64,000 bases of DNA from Shewanella glacialimarina (GTDB taxonomy: Bacteria; Pseudomonadota; Gammaproteobacteria; Enterobacterales; Shewanellaceae): contig NZ_CP041216.1 in the NCBI RefSeq assembly GCF_020511155.1, positions 3,162,001-3,226,000 of the forward strand. Reading direction: 5' to 3'. Positions within the stretch are counted from its first letter, which is position 1; every line of letters starts with the position of its first letter. Under the pieces are notes generated by a model that was given only the letters and a program-made list of their open reading frames with translations, ran no database searches and was not told the DNA's origin. The position numbers were made by a program, and so were the translations under genes. Shown here piece after piece: positions 46,615 through 61,031 of this stretch.

Positions 46615-47583
46615 TTAATCTTGAAAAAGAGCTTCAACTGACAGGCCCTGTTGACCTAATATATCTTTCAGACGTTTTAACGCTTCGACTTGAATTTGGC
46701 GCACTCTTTCTCGTGTTAAGCCAATTTCGGCACCGACATTTTCAAGCGTTGATGGCTCGTAGCCCAATAAACCAAATCGGCGGGCAAGCACTTCACGTTG
46801 TTTAGTATTTAATTCGTTTAACCACCCAACTATTGAATTGGATAAATCTTCATCTTGAACGCGGTGATCAGGTCCTACAGAGTCATCATCGGCAATCACA
46901 TCTAGTAGGGCACTATCATTATCACCACCAATGGGCATATCAACTGAGGTGATACGCTCATTGAGCTTAAGCATTCTGCTTACATCACCGGTAGAGACAT
47001 CTAATTTTTCAGCAATTTCTTCAGCGGTTGGCTCATGATCTAATTTTTGCGCAAGTTGTCTAGCGGTTCTCAAATAGACATTTAGTTCTTTTACAACATG
47101 GATAGGCAAGCGAATAGTGCGCGTTTGATTCATGATGGCGCGCTCGATGGTCTGACGGATCCACCAAGTCGCATAAGTTGAAAAACGGAAACCACGTTCA
47201 GGATCAAATTTTTCGACCGCTCGGATCAGTCCTAGGTTACCTTCTTCAATCAGGTCAAGTAAGGCTAAACCGCGATTATTATATCTTCGGGCGATTTTAA
47301 CGACGAGACGAAGGTTACTTTCGATCATTCGGTTACGAGATTTTGCGCAACCTTTGAGGGCTTTACGTGAAAAGAATACTTCTTCCTCTGCTGTAAGCAG
47401 TGCCGAGAAACCAATTTCACCTAAATATAATTGAGTGGCATCTAAATTTTTGTGTAAGTCATCCTGGACTTTTTCTTCAATGTCTAATTGTTGGACTAAC
47501 GTATCTGTAGTTGCAACGTCTTGTGGTTCTTTAGCTTGATCAACAGATTGTTCTGCTATGGCAGTACTTTTTTTCTGGCTCAT
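46615..47583 (-). CDS. rpoS: RNA polymerase sigma factor RpoS (sigma S)
   Basis: 322 residues, general stress and stationary-phase sigma factor. Region 1.2/2: [22 protein letters not shown] and [23 protein letters not shown]; region 2.4 [21 protein letters not shown]; region 4 [21 protein letters not shown]. Located after nlpD, as in most gammaproteobacteria, where the main promoter lies inside nlpD. Confidence 0.97.
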   Translation of the reverse strand: MSQKKSTAIAEQSVDQAKEPQDVATTDTLVQQLDIEEKVQDDLHKNLDATQLYLGEIGFSALLTAEEEVFFSRKALKGCAKSRNRMIESNLRLVVKIARRYNNRGLALLDLIEEGNLGLIRAVEKFDPERGFRFSTYATWWIRQTIERAIMNQTRTIRLPIHVVKELNVYLRTARQLAQKLDHEPTAEEIAEKLDVSTGDVSRMLKLNERITSVDMPIGGDNDSALLDVIADDDSVGPDHRVQDEDLSNSIVGWLNELNTKQREVLARRFGLLGYEPSTLENVGAEIGLTRERVRQIQVEALKRLKDILGQQGLSVEALFQD

Positions 47584-47660
47584 AATTGCTCTCCCAAACC
47601 TTAATTGTGATGTTTAAAATCTACACTTGATCATCCTCCGTTATTTATGTGACTAAACAA

Positions 47661-48584
47661 TTATTGCTTAGGTAGATATCGTAATGGGTTTACTGACTTA
47701 CCATGATGGCGAATTTCAAAATGCAGCATCACTTGGTTTGCCCCGGTACTTCCCATTTTTGCAACTGTTTGGCCTGCGCTAACATATTGCTTTTCTTTAA
47801 CCAGAATCCTGTCGGCGTGTGCATAGGCACTTAAGTATTCTTCGTTATGCTTGATAATCACTAAGTTTCCGTATCCACGTAACGCATCTCCTGCGTAAAC
47901 GACTCTCCCATCTGCCGCAGCCTGTATAATATCGCCACGGTTTCCCGCAATCTTTATTCCTTGATTGCCTTGCTCGCTAGAAGAAAAATAACCTACTATT
48001 TTTCCTTTTACGGGCCAATACCACCTCTGCACTTTATCGGGTAAATCAGCTATCAGTGGACTGTCTGTTTGGTTAATTTTATGTTGGGTAGTTGTTACAG
48101 AATACGCAGGCTTAGCTTTGTGATCAAGATCTTTTTTCACTGTTGTTACATTTACAGTTTGACTAGGTTCTATGCGGGTTTGCTGTTGATTAACTTTAGA
48201 ATCTTTACTCAAATTAGCACCTGAGTAAGGTAATGTTACAGCCTGAGATGTTACAACTGAAGTATTATAGTTATTACTTTTTGGCGTACTATTTACTGAC
48301 AAATTCGTTAATTCAATCTTCTGGCCGGGGTAAATAGTATAAGGCATCTTAAGATTATTCAGTCTTGCGACTTCGGTAAAGTTACGTCCTGCGCCCCAGG
48401 ATATAGAATAAAGAGTGTCACCTTTTTTGACGATATAAGCAGAATTCGTCAATGAGCCACGATCAAATTTGGGGTTATAAGTATTAGATGAAATATTTTC
48501 AACTGGTGCAGGCTGATTAGCCTGAAAGCTACAACCAGATAAAATTATCGAAAATATGAAAAGTCGAAGCAAAAGCGAACACAT
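47661..48584 (-). CDS. nlpD: NlpD-type LysM/M23 lipoprotein
   Basis: 307 residues from the ATG at 48584 (AAGGA about 8 bases upstream). Lipobox IILSGC, LysM domain (VKKGDTLYSISWGAGRNFTEVARLNNL, about 50-95), Ser/Thr/Gln-rich linker, and C-terminal LytM/M23 domain with YAHAD and LHFEIR. The usual first His-Asp pair is absent (NQGIKIAGNRGD), as expected for a degenerate amidase activator rather than an enzyme. Precedes rpoS by 77 bases and follows pcm. Confidence 0.93.
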   Translation of the reverse strand: MCSLLLRLFIFSIILSGCSFQANQPAPVENISSNTYNPKFDRGSLTNSAYIVKKGDTLYSISWGAGRNFTEVARLNNLKMPYTIYPGQKIELTNLSVNSTPKSNNYNTSVVTSQAVTLPYSGANLSKDSKVNQQQTRIEPSQTVNVTTVKKDLDHKAKPAYSVTTTQHKINQTDSPLIADLPDKVQRWYWPVKGKIVGYFSSSEQGNQGIKIAGNRGDIIQAAADGRVVYAGDALRGYGNLVIIKHNEEYLSAYAHADRILVKEKQYVSAGQTVAKMGSTGANQVMLHFEIRHHGKSVNPLRYLPKQ

Positions 48585-48623
48585 CAAATACAATCCTTTA
48601 AGCTGAATAGCACAAAGATAAAC

Positions 48624-49259
48624 TTATGCTAGATCGCCATTAACTAATGGCACAAATTTGACCGCTTCAATCACTTGAGATTTAAATTCATCCCCAAAGC
48701 GGGTTATTTTCAGCAATTGTTGGATATCGTCACCAACAGGAATAATTAATACCCCTCCTTCTGCAAGTTGCTCTAATAACGCTTGCGGCACACTCGCGGC
48801 GGCGGCGGTGACCATAATGCCGTTAAATGGACCACGATTACTCCACCCTTTCCAACCATCGCCATACTTAAAAGACACATTATGAAGATCTAACTTTTTT
48901 AATCTTTGCCTTGCTTGAATTTGTAAAGACTTAATACGTTCTATAGTACAAAGCTCTGGCACTAACTGCGCTAACACCGCGGCTTGATAACCTGAGCCTG
49001 TACCAATCTCTAACACTCGCTGTGGCCTGGTCTGCATTAATAGCTCGGTCATTCTTGCGACGATATAAGGCTGCGATATTGTTTGACCTTGCCCGATAGG
49101 CAGAGCGGTATTCTCATAAGCTTTATGCGCAAGTGCGTTATCAAGAAACAACTCTCGTGGTGTATTGGCTACAGCATCGAGTATCTCTGGTGATTTAATC
49201 CCCGACTCAGCCAGTTTTTTAGCTAAATTTATTGCTCGCGCAGATGAAACTCCTGTCAT
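48624..49259 (-). CDS. pcm: Protein-L-isoaspartate O-methyltransferase
   Basis: 211 residues. SAM-binding motif [38 protein letters not shown] and [21 protein letters not shown] are diagnostic. Repairs isoaspartyl residues. Its ATG overlaps the surE stop by 4 bases (ATGA), so translation is coupled. Usual partner of surE, nlpD and rpoS. Confidence 0.97.
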   Translation of the reverse strand: MTGVSSARAINLAKKLAESGIKSPEILDAVANTPRELFLDNALAHKAYENTALPIGQGQTISQPYIVARMTELLMQTRPQRVLEIGTGSGYQAAVLAQLVPELCTIERIKSLQIQARQRLKKLDLHNVSFKYGDGWKGWSNRGPFNGIMVTAAAASVPQALLEQLAEGGVLIIPVGDDIQQLLKITRFGDEFKSQVIEAVKFVPLVNGDLA

Positions 49260-50005
49260 ATTTTCGTTACCCAGTCAGCTAACTTTGTTAATTGATTATA
49301 AGCGGTTAAATCAACAGTCAATGGCGTGATCGAAACGTATCCATCGGCAATTGCACCAAAATCGGTTCCCTCACCAGAATCTTGCTCAGCACCTACTGGG
49401 CCAAGCCAATATATATCTTTGCCTGCAGGGTCTTGAGTTTTAACCATACCTTCTGCTTTATGGCGGGCGCCAAGGCGAGTGACTTTAATGCCCTTAATTT
49501 GCTCAAGCGGTAAATCAGGTACATTTACATTTAAGATTTGATTGGATTCAATAGGATGTGCAAGTAAGTTTTTAACTATTCTTGCAGCATAATCTGCAGC
49601 ACTTTGATAATGCTGCAATTTTTTACCTACTAATGAAATAGCAATTGCTGGTAGTCCTAAAAAACGCCCTTCCATCGCTGCAGCAACGGTGCCTGAATAT
49701 AAGGTGTCATCGCCCATATTAGCCCCCGCATTAATCCCCGATACCACAATATCAGGATCAACTTTGCATAATTGCCTTATTGCTAAATGGACGCAATCTG
49801 TTGGTGTACCATTAACTGAAACATATCCATTGTTTAAGGTATTTATCCTTAATGGATTAGTTAAAGTTAACGAGTTGCTTGCACCGGAACAATTTCTGTC
49901 GGGTGCCACAGTTAACACCTTTGCGAACGCCTTAAGCGCATCACTTAATGCAATTATTCCAGGTGCATTAACACCATCGTCGTTACTGACAAGAATATTG
50001 ATCAT
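49256..50005 (-). CDS. surE: 5'/3'-nucleotidase SurE
   Basis: About 249 residues from the ATG at 50005 ([16 protein letters not shown]; a start six codons earlier is possible, neither has a good ribosome-binding site). Metal site DD in [41 protein letters not shown]. Metal-dependent phosphatase on nucleoside monophosphates. Lies between truD and pcm. Confidence 0.96.
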   Translation of the reverse strand: MINILVSNDDGVNAPGIIALSDALKAFAKVLTVAPDRNCSGASNSLTLTNPLRINTLNNGYVSVNGTPTDCVHLAIRQLCKVDPDIVVSGINAGANMGDDTLYSGTVAAAMEGRFLGLPAIAISLVGKKLQHYQSAADYAARIVKNLLAHPIESNQILNVNVPDLPLEQIKGIKVTRLGARHKAEGMVKTQDPAGKDIYWLGPVGAEQDSGEGTDFGAIADGYVSITPLTVDLTAYNQLTKLADWVTKI

Positions 50006-50036
50006 TTGAGTTGATTCATCCATTTAGTCATTAAGC

Positions 50037-51107
50037 TTATGAGATGGCTTGAGCTTGCTGTTCTGCAACCATGGTTTTCCACTGTTCATCTTTGATATCT
50101 TGGTAGTCGACTAACTCACGTAATACCGAAGTCGCATAGCTTCCGGCAGGTAACATAAACTCAATAGTGCAAACATCACCATCAACCCGCAATTTCATTG
50201 CCTGCGGCCTTAATAATAACAAGCGCCGCTCTTGGCTCAGGCCAGCGTTTTCAAGTCCGTGTAAATCATCCGCGAAAGCTTCTATAGCTAAAGCTTCCAT
50301 AGCGGCGGCTTCAGTTAAAGCAAGCGGCTGCCCTCGCCCCCATAATGGAACTGAAAAACCAATATCCTCTTCCTCTAAACGTTTCAGTAGTAATTCATCC
50401 CACTGCTCGGCGACAAAATAACTCTTGCTGCCCGCTAACATGACGCAATCTCCAGCTAAAGGCTTGAGCAGATGATGCTCAAGACGGTAAGAGGCAACCT
50501 GATTAAATATGTATGATCGCACCGCTGATAAGTACATGCTTTTTTTCGTTCTATCATGCACTTTACGCGCACCCGACAGCATTTTCCTACCTTGATCTAA
50601 ATTTTTACCATTATGGCCAAAGCGTTGCTCACCAAAATAATTAGGCACTCCAAGGGCTGCAATTTGATTAAACCTTTGTTGCAAGGCATCGATGTTAGTC
50701 ACATTACGCAGCGTAAGTGTAAAACGATTACCCAGTAGCGCACCAATACGCAACTTTTTACCGTGACGCGCACTGGATAAAATAGTCAATTGGTCACTGT
50801 TAAGCTGTTGCCAATCGGGTGTTTCTTTTCCAGGAATACGAATACCAAACCACTGTTCAGTTTGGGCATTTTTGTCTTTTTGACCCGCATAAGTCACTTC
50901 TTTGGGATGAACTTTCGCAAATTTCGCCAGCACTTCAGCCACATGTCCAGTATTGAGGCCATCTTTTCGAATATGCAGCATATGGTGCTCACCCTCACCA
51001 GTAGGTGAAAAAGGGAGGATTTCCTCCACGATAAAGTCACTATTATGAGTACGTAAATCAGCGGTGCTGGTTGGTTTTCCATATAAATAATACAGATCAG
51101 TTATCAC
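50037..51107 (-). CDS. truD: tRNA pseudouridine(13) synthase TruD
   Basis: 356 residues starting at a GTG (51105-51107) with AGGA about 9 bases upstream. Catalytic Asp in YAGQKDKNAQT (D78), NYFGEQRFGHNG, and RLEEEDIGF/ELVDYQ regions match the TruD fold with its insertion domain. Modifies U13 of tRNA-Glu. Part of the ispD-ispF-truD-surE-pcm transcript. Confidence 0.96.
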   Translation of the reverse strand: MITDLYYLYGKPTSTADLRTHNSDFIVEEILPFSPTGEGEHHMLHIRKDGLNTGHVAEVLAKFAKVHPKEVTYAGQKDKNAQTEQWFGIRIPGKETPDWQQLNSDQLTILSSARHGKKLRIGALLGNRFTLTLRNVTNIDALQQRFNQIAALGVPNYFGEQRFGHNGKNLDQGRKMLSGARKVHDRTKKSMYLSAVRSYIFNQVASYRLEHHLLKPLAGDCVMLAGSKSYFVAEQWDELLLKRLEEEDIGFSVPLWGRGQPLALTEAAAMEALAIEAFADDLHGLENAGLSQERRLLLLRPQAMKLRVDGDVCTIEFMLPAGSYATSVLRELVDYQDIKDEQWKTMVAEQQAQAIS

Positions 51108-51118
51108 TTTTATTATTC

Positions 51119-51598
51119 CTATTTCTGTATCATTAATACAACAGATTCAACAGCTATGCCTTCTTTACGTCCGGTAAAACCTAGCTTTTCAGTGGTCGTT
51201 GCTTTGACGTTAATATCGTCGATGGGTGTTTGTAAATCGAGTGCTAAACACTGTCGAATAGCCTCGATATGAGGTGCCATTTTCGGAGCCTGTGCAATCA
51301 CAGTGACGTCCAAGTTACCGATTTTGTAACCCTTTTTCAACGCTAACTCATAACAATGACGAAGCAATACACGGCTATCGGCACCAGCATACTCGGCATC
51401 GGTATCGGGAAAATGTTTGCCTATATCCCCTAATGCCATCGCCCCTAAAATAGCATCACTAACAGCATGTAAAACCACATCACCATCTGAGTGAGCGATA
51501 AGACCAGTCTCATAAGGAACAATCACACCACCAAGAATAAGTGGCTTATCTGCGCCAAATTTATGCACATCAAAGCCATGACCAATACGCATTTTCAT
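51119..51598 (-). CDS. ispF: 2-C-methyl-D-erythritol 2,4-cyclodiphosphate synthase
   Basis: 159 residues; MEP pathway of isoprenoid synthesis. [10 protein letters not shown] (metal D10 and H12) and [20 protein letters not shown] hold the zinc site. AGGA lies 7 bases before the ATG. 13 bases downstream of ispD. Confidence 0.98.
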   Translation of the reverse strand: MKMRIGHGFDVHKFGADKPLILGGVIVPYETGLIAHSDGDVVLHAVSDAILGAMALGDIGKHFPDTDAEYAGADSRVLLRHCYELALKKGYKIGNLDVTVIAQAPKMAPHIEAIRQCLALDLQTPIDDINVKATTTEKLGFTGRKEGIAVESVVLMIQK

Positions 51599-51611
51599 TT
51601 TGTTATCCTGT

Positions 51612-52313
51612 CTATTCTGATATTGATTGCTGCTTTAAAAAAAGTTGTGCTAGCTGTAAATCATCAGGATGAGTAATTTTAATATTATCAATTCTACCCG
51701 ATACTAAACCCGGCTGAATACCTGCCCACTCCATGGCACTAGCTTCATCTGTAATTGTCGCTTTAGCATGTAATGCATGTTTAAGATTTTGTTTTAGGGT
51801 TAACACGGGAAACAACTGCGGCGTTAGTGCATGCCATAATTGAACCCTGTCCACAGTGTGCTGAATAGTACCATCAGCATTTCCACGCTTCATAGTGTCT
51901 CTTACTGGAGCGGCTAAAATTGCCCCTTGTGGGAACTCATCTATGGCATTAATTAGCTTATCAATATCTTTGTGAGTGATACACGGCCTTGCAGCATCAT
52001 GGACTAATGCCCATGCATCCAAATCAGCTTCTTCAAGGGCCGCCAATACGGAATCAGCTCGCTCTCCACCGCCAGTAACCTGTACTAATTTAGGATGTAT
52101 TGCCTGCGGTAAACTGGAAAAAAAAGTGTCTTGAGGATGTAAAGCCACAACCACTTTATTAATTGCAGGATGAGATAATAAGCGCGTTAAAGTGTGCGCC
52201 AAAATGGTTTGAGCGCCTAAGGTTAGATATTGCTTAGGGATATCTGCGCCCATGCGACTGCCAACACCAGCGGCAGGAACAATAGCAACGATATGATTAA
52301 TAGGAGTTGTCAT
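51612..52313 (-). CDS. ispD: 2-C-methyl-D-erythritol 4-phosphate cytidylyltransferase
   Basis: 233 residues from the ATG at 52313; an upstream in-frame start would overlap fts[21 protein letters not shown] is the nucleotidyltransferase loop with the conserved Lys, and VHDAARPC the active-site Asp segment. Starts 4 bases after the ftsB stop, 13 bases before ispF. Confidence 0.97.
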   Translation of the reverse strand: MTTPINHIVAIVPAAGVGSRMGADIPKQYLTLGAQTILAHTLTRLLSHPAINKVVVALHPQDTFFSSLPQAIHPKLVQVTGGGERADSVLAALEEADLDAWALVHDAARPCITHKDIDKLINAIDEFPQGAILAAPVRDTMKRGNADGTIQHTVDRVQLWHALTPQLFPVLTLKQNLKHALHAKATITDEASAMEWAGIQPGLVSGRIDNIKITHPDDLQLAQLFLKQQSISE

Positions 52314-52317
52314 GAAA

Positions 52318-52620
52318 TTATTGACCCAAACTATTTCGATCACGCAATTCAGCAGCGACAACGCGGTAAAAAGTTTCACCTTCTTTTACAAGGCCTAATT
52401 CGTTACGGGCGCGTTCTTCAATCGCTTCAGTGCCACTTTTAAGATCGATAATTTCCGCTTTAAGAATTTGATTTCGAGCAATCAACTTGGCGTTGCTGTC
52501 TTGTTGTGCCTGAATTTGTGTTTGCAGCAGAAAATATTCAGATAAGTTATTCTCGCCCATCCATAATCTTAATTGGAGTAGCGCTAACAAAACCGTTAGT
52601 GCGAATAAGAGTTTCTTCAT
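52318..52620 (-). CDS. ftsB: Cell division protein FtsB
   Basis: 100 residues. One N-terminal membrane helix (LFALTVLLALLQLRLWMG) followed by a coiled coil (QTQIQAQQDSNAKLIARNQILKAEIIDL) and GTEAIEERARNELGLVKEGETFYRV, the FtsB hallmark. Forms the FtsQBL complex. Between eno and ispD. Confidence 0.94.
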   Translation of the reverse strand: MKKLLFALTVLLALLQLRLWMGENNLSEYFLLQTQIQAQQDSNAKLIARNQILKAEIIDLKSGTEAIEERARNELGLVKEGETFYRVVAAELRDRNSLGQ

Positions 52621-52668
52621 GGTAGCTAAGCAAATTATCCGAAATGATGAATAAGCTTATGATACAAC

Positions 52669-52699
52669 AAAAAAGACCACCGAGTGGTGGCCTTTTTTA
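52669..52699 (-). terminator. Terminator of eno
   Basis: GACCACC-GAG-TGGTGGCC hairpin with T-run on the minus strand, about 20 bases after the eno stop and 50 bases before ftsB. Confidence 0.8.
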
Positions 52700-52715
52700 T
52701 CAACAAAGCAAAATA

Positions 52716-54071
<1,356 letters not shown>

Positions 54072-54127
54072 TTAACACCAATAAAAACCCAGTTAAGCTT
54101 CAATTAACAACTTATTATTGGTATTAA
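54072..54127. repeat. Inverted repeat upstream of eno
   Basis: TTAACACCAATAA (54072-54084) and TTATTGGTATTAA (54115-54127) pair at 12 of 13 positions around a 30-base loop, in the eno leader (about 55-110 bases from the ATG). Confidence 0.55.
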
Positions 54128-54244
54128 CTTTCAATTTGGTAATTTAAATCCGTGAACACTAGGATAAATCTAATTCGGTTCAGCGGCAACTATCAATTTA
54201 GTCACAAGTCGATCTAGCGCATATTGTGTGTAAATAAATAGTAT

Positions 54245-54276
54245 AAAAAAAGCCGCTGATTTAATGTCAGCGGCTT
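54245..54276 (-). terminator. Terminator of pyrG
   Basis: AAGCCGCTGA-TTTAATG-TCAGCGGCTT, 10-bp perfect stem, with T-run on the minus strand. Confidence 0.9.
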
Positions 54277-54283
54277 ATAGATA

Positions 54284-56907
<2,624 letters not shown>

Positions 56908-57003
56908 TGTGGTTTAACTCACCTATAAAAATTAGCATCTGCTTTTATTGCGATAATAAATGAACCATTATCGGCATAATGTGTTGCCATAATCAGTAAT
57001 CTT

Positions 57004-57044
57004 CTTATTGCCCTTAGACGTTTAATGTTTTCATGGGCAATAAG
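57004..57044. terminator. Possible hairpin between relA and mazG
   Basis: CTTATTGCCC (57004-57013) and GGGCAATAAG (57035-57044), perfect 10-bp arms with a 21-base loop just after relA. No T-tract, so the role is unclear. Confidence 0.4.
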
Positions 57045-57053
57045 GCCACCTGT

Positions 57054-59258
57054 TTATAAGCGTCTGGATTCTATCACACCATCCACTTGAGACAGTTTAG
57101 ACTGCACCCGCGACAAGTCATCAACATTATAAAGCTCTAACTCAAGCTCAACCGTTGCCGTTTGAGTTTTCACATCGGAAGTTGAGCTCATCGCCATTAC
57201 GTTAGATTTTTCAGCGGCAAGCACTGCCGTTAAATCACGTAACAATCCACTGCGATCATGGGCGACCACTTTAACGCGGATACGATAACCGCCTGAGTAG
57301 TTCTCGCCCCATACCACGTCAACACTACGCTCAGGGTGAACGCGCATTAGCTCTTTTACTTGTTCGCAATCACTGCGGTGAACAGAAATACCGCGGCCCA
57401 TGGTGATATAACCAAAAATTTCATCGCCAGGCACAGGCTGGCAACAACGGGCTATGTGGCTAAGTAAATTGCCGACCCCATTCACCTCAACTTGTCCTTT
57501 ACCCACTTTTTTAGGGCGATGAATTGCTTTCTTTAAAATGTCCTCAACAATCTCTTCTTCAGAATTAGGCTCTTTACGCAGCCTAGTGTCAATATAGTTA
57601 ACAACCTGGTTTAGGCGTAAATCACCACCACCAATAGCCGCTAGCATGTCATCCATGCCATTGAGATTAAATCGTTCAACGGCGATGTTTGCATCTTTTA
57701 GCTTATACCCTGCACGATGCAACTCGGTTTCAAGCATTTCCTTACCTGCGGCAATATTTTTGTCGCGGTCTTGCTGTTTAAACCAGTGCTGAATTTTCGA
57801 ACGTGAACGTGAAGATTTGATATAACCTAAATTAAGGTTAAGCCAATCACGTTTGGGGTTAGCTATTTTAGAAGTAATAATTTCAATGCGTTCACCGGTT
57901 TCAACCTGGTAAGTAAACGGTACAATTCTGCCATCTACTTTAGCACCAATGCATCGGTGGCCTACTTGAGAGTGAATATAATAGGCGAAGTCCAACACTG
58001 TTGAACCCAATGGAAGATCTACCACTTCACCACTTGGAGTAAACACATAAACACGGTCTTCAAAGACTTGGCTTCGAACCTCATCAACTAAATTGCCGCT
58101 TTCTGCCACATCTTCCTGCCATTGCAGAATTTTACGCAGCCAATTAATTTTTTCTTCATAGCCAGTTTGTTTGGTATTGCCTGCACCTTCTTTATATTTC
58201 CAATGCGCCGCTACACCTAGCTCAGAGTCTTGGTGCATCGCTTCTGTACGAATTTGAATTTCAACCGTTTTACCCTCTGGCCCAACGACTACAGTGTGGA
58301 TTGATTGGTAGCCATTAGGTTTTGGGTTGGCCACATAGTCATCAAATTCACGCGGAATGTGATGCCATAAATCATGCACTACGCCTAAGGCGCCATAGCA
58401 ATCTTGCAATCGATCGGTGACAATACGAACCGCACGCACATCAAATAGCTCATCAAACTTAAGGTCTTTACCCTTCATTTTGCGCCAAATGCTGTAGATA
58501 TGTTTGGGTCTGCCATAAACCTTGGCTCGAATGTGGTCATCATCTAGACGTTTTTGCAGTTGGGTGACAAAAATATCGATATAGACCTCACGGTCCATTC
58601 GTTTTCCGTCAAGTTGCTTAGCGATATCTTTATAGACCGTTGGGTGCAGATAGCGGAACGAAATATCTTCAAGCTCCCATTTTAGCTGGCCAATACCTAG
58701 ACGATTAGCCAATGGAGCGTAAATATCGGCAATTTCTCGGGCAAGTAATACGCGGGTTTCTTCATCAGCATTTTTTACCGCTCGCAGTAAACAGACGCGC
58801 TCGGCCAGTTTTATCACCACAGCGCGAACATCTTCGACCATAGCTAACAACATTTTACGAATGTTATCTATTTGAGGTTCAGCACTACGACCATTGGAGA
58901 CTTTTAATGCGCCAATGGCATTCATGGTCACAACACTGGCAACTAATTTAGCTAAAGGTTCGCCATAGGACTCAACAATTTGTTCTTCATTGATGCTGTT
59001 AGCGTCTAAAAGGACAAACAATAATGCCGCCTGAAGCGTTTCTAAGTCCATATTGAGTGGCGCTAAGATCTCAATCATTTCGCGTGCGCGGGCAAGTAAT
59101 TGTGAGTGTGCCAATTTATCTTTAATAGGCAACGCTTCCATCTTTTTGATCATATCTAGGAGTGTTTGCGCATCGTTAACATCTTCGATGTAGCGAGCAA
59201 CCCAGTCTTCAAGATTGAAATCGTCTGTATTAAAATGCGCTTCGCGAACTGAAACCAT
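57054..59258 (-). CDS. relA: GTP pyrophosphokinase RelA
   Basis: 734 residues (E. coli 744). N-terminal HD-like domain lacks the HD pair (FVLLDANSI), so the hydrolase is inactive as in RelA rather than SpoT. Synthetase: RPKHIYSIWRKMK, DLKFDELFDVRAVRIV and ANPKPNGYQSIHTVV. TGS (VYVFTPSGEVVDLPLGSTVLDFA) and C-terminal ACT domains follow. Makes (p)ppGpp on stalled ribosomes. mazG-relA-rlmD-barA order agrees. Confidence 0.97.
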   Translation of the reverse strand: MVSVREAHFNTDDFNLEDWVARYIEDVNDAQTLLDMIKKMEALPIKDKLAHSQLLARAREMIEILAPLNMDLETLQAALLFVLLDANSINEEQIVESYGEPLAKLVASVVTMNAIGALKVSNGRSAEPQIDNIRKMLLAMVEDVRAVVIKLAERVCLLRAVKNADEETRVLLAREIADIYAPLANRLGIGQLKWELEDISFRYLHPTVYKDIAKQLDGKRMDREVYIDIFVTQLQKRLDDDHIRAKVYGRPKHIYSIWRKMKGKDLKFDELFDVRAVRIVTDRLQDCYGALGVVHDLWHHIPREFDDYVANPKPNGYQSIHTVVVGPEGKTVEIQIRTEAMHQDSELGVAAHWKYKEGAGNTKQTGYEEKINWLRKILQWQEDVAESGNLVDEVRSQVFEDRVYVFTPSGEVVDLPLGSTVLDFAYYIHSQVGHRCIGAKVDGRIVPFTYQVETGERIEIITSKIANPKRDWLNLNLGYIKSSRSRSKIQHWFKQQDRDKNIAAGKEMLETELHRAGYKLKDANIAVERFNLNGMDDMLAAIGGGDLRLNQVVNYIDTRLRKEPNSEEEIVEDILKKAIHRPKKVGKGQVEVNGVGNLLSHIARCCQPVPGDEIFGYITMGRGISVHRSDCEQVKELMRVHPERSVDVVWGENYSGGYRIRVKVVAHDRSGLLRDLTAVLAAEKSNVMAMSSTSDVKTQTATVELELELYNVDDLSRVQSKLSQVDGVIESRRL

Positions 59259-59547
59259 GTTTTATCCTTACCCATTGGTGCTTATCTTCGCAACAATGTT
59301 ATGTACTTTTTTGCCAAACGGACTATAAAATGAATAAAGCGTAATCTGCAATGAGAAAAACATTACACACCTCACAAAATTCAACTCACCTTGGTAATAG
59401 TCCCAAATTTTATACAGTCTATATTGAGCGTATCGCAACGATTTATCAATTCAATAAAATGTAAATGACTATGTTTACTCATTATTTAGCGTTACTCAGC
59501 TTTTGCATCAATATAGATAGCAGTCTTGCGGCCTAGTAGTACTGACG

Positions 59548-60930
59548 TTACTCAACATTTAGCTCAAATAGCGCCATAGCTTCAATATGGTGAGTTTGCG
59601 GGAACATGTCGACCATCCCTAATTGTCGCAGCTGATACCCTTGTTCAATCAGCACTTTGCTGTCACGGGCTAAACTTGCTGGATTACATGAAACATACAC
59701 CACCTTTTTAGGGCGCATTTTTTTAAGCCATTGCAAGCTTTCAAACGCCCCGGTTCGAGCAGGGTCGAGTAATAGCTTGTCAATTTTACCCAACCATTTT
59801 TCATGGGTCAGATCTGCACTTAAATCAGCATGATGAAAAGAGAGGTTATCTAGATGGTTCAATGTCGCATTATCTTTCGCTTGCTGCACCATTTCAGGCA
59901 CACCCTCCACCCCAATCACTTTCGATGCGCTTAACGCCAAAGGAAGAGAAAAGTTACCCACACCGCAAAATAAATCTAATACCCGCTCATCTTTTTGTGG
60001 ATCTAACCAAGTAATCGCTTGCTGCACCATAGCATGATTTATTTCACCATTAACTTGCACAAAATTGCCTGGGGTAAACTCACAACGCAATGGTTGTTCT
60101 GAATCTCCACTAGTAGTTAAAGAATAGTAAGGCAAAGTCACTTTGGCGACAGCCTCATCGACTTTGGGATGCAATTGAGTTAATTGACTGTCATTATCTT
60201 GAGTCAATAAACAGATTTGATGCTTTGCAGCAAACTCAGTTAACCAGCGAATATCGGATGCAGGTAACACCTTAGTCACGCGCAATACCGCAAATAGCCC
60301 ATTTTCAGCTAAGCTTAATTCTAAGTGACCTAGACTAGCTTTGGATTTTAATTGGTTTAAATTCACCGCAAACGGGGTAATCAGATCGGATAAGGGTTTA
60401 GCCAACACGTTACATTGGGTGACAGAAACAATGTTACTGGATGCTGATTGACGAAAACCTAGTTGCAAATGATTGGTTTTTTTATCAAAAACTGCAGCTA
60501 AACGCGCTCTGCGTCGATAGTGCCACGCATCGCCTGTTATTGCAGGTGCTATAATGTTCTGCTCTAAGGTGTTATTACCCAATTTAGTCATCAGCTCAGT
60601 TAAGGCCTGCTGTTTAAACTCACGCTGAGCATCCACATCTAAATGTTGTAAATCACAGCCACCACATTGTACATAATGGGGACAAAGAGGTTCGCGCCTT
60701 GCGGCGCTCGCTTGATCAATTTTTATCAGCTTAGCTTTAGCATAACTTTTCTTTTGCTCTGTCAGTTGCACTGTGACTTGTTCATTAGGAAGTGCTCCCG
60801 CAACAAACACGACTTTGCCCTGATATTGTGCCATTCCGGCACCCAAATGATCCAATTGGGTAATATCAAGGCTAAGCTTTGCTGATAATTGCTTAGATTT
60901 GTTTGGTTTAGCTTTAAAAAATTGTGCCAT
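59548..60930 (-). CDS. rlmD: 23S rRNA m5U1939 methyltransferase RlmD (RumA)
   Basis: About 460 residues from the ATG at 60930 (GAGG 7 bases upstream). N-terminal TRAM domain ([21 protein letters not shown]), 4Fe-4S cysteines [10 protein letters not shown] (C83, C89, C92), SAM motif [16 protein letters not shown], and catalytic Cys in [13 protein letters not shown]. Methylates U1939. In the relA-rlmD-barA conserved order, divergent from barA. Confidence 0.96.
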   Translation of the reverse strand: MAQFFKAKPNKSKQLSAKLSLDITQLDHLGAGMAQYQGKVVFVAGALPNEQVTVQLTEQKKSYAKAKLIKIDQASAARREPLCPHYVQCGGCDLQHLDVDAQREFKQQALTELMTKLGNNTLEQNIIAPAITGDAWHYRRRARLAAVFDKKTNHLQLGFRQSASSNIVSVTQCNVLAKPLSDLITPFAVNLNQLKSKASLGHLELSLAENGLFAVLRVTKVLPASDIRWLTEFAAKHQICLLTQDNDSQLTQLHPKVDEAVAKVTLPYYSLTTSGDSEQPLRCEFTPGNFVQVNGEINHAMVQQAITWLDPQKDERVLDLFCGVGNFSLPLALSASKVIGVEGVPEMVQQAKDNATLNHLDNLSFHHADLSADLTHEKWLGKIDKLLLDPARTGAFESLQWLKKMRPKKVVYVSCNPASLARDSKVLIEQGYQLRQLGMVDMFPQTHHIEAMALFELNVE

Positions 60931-61031
60931 TTCGGCCTCTAAAAGTGAATAAAACACTAGTCAAGAGTGCGCGCTTTCTGGCAGTCTAGACTGAATATCA
61001 ATAAATTATTGTAGGAACCTCAACCAAGACC

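Noticed and set aside
57054..59258. Possible assignment of the RSH gene as spoT
   Set aside because: The HD hydrolase pair is missing and gene order mazG-relA-rlmD-barA fits relA.
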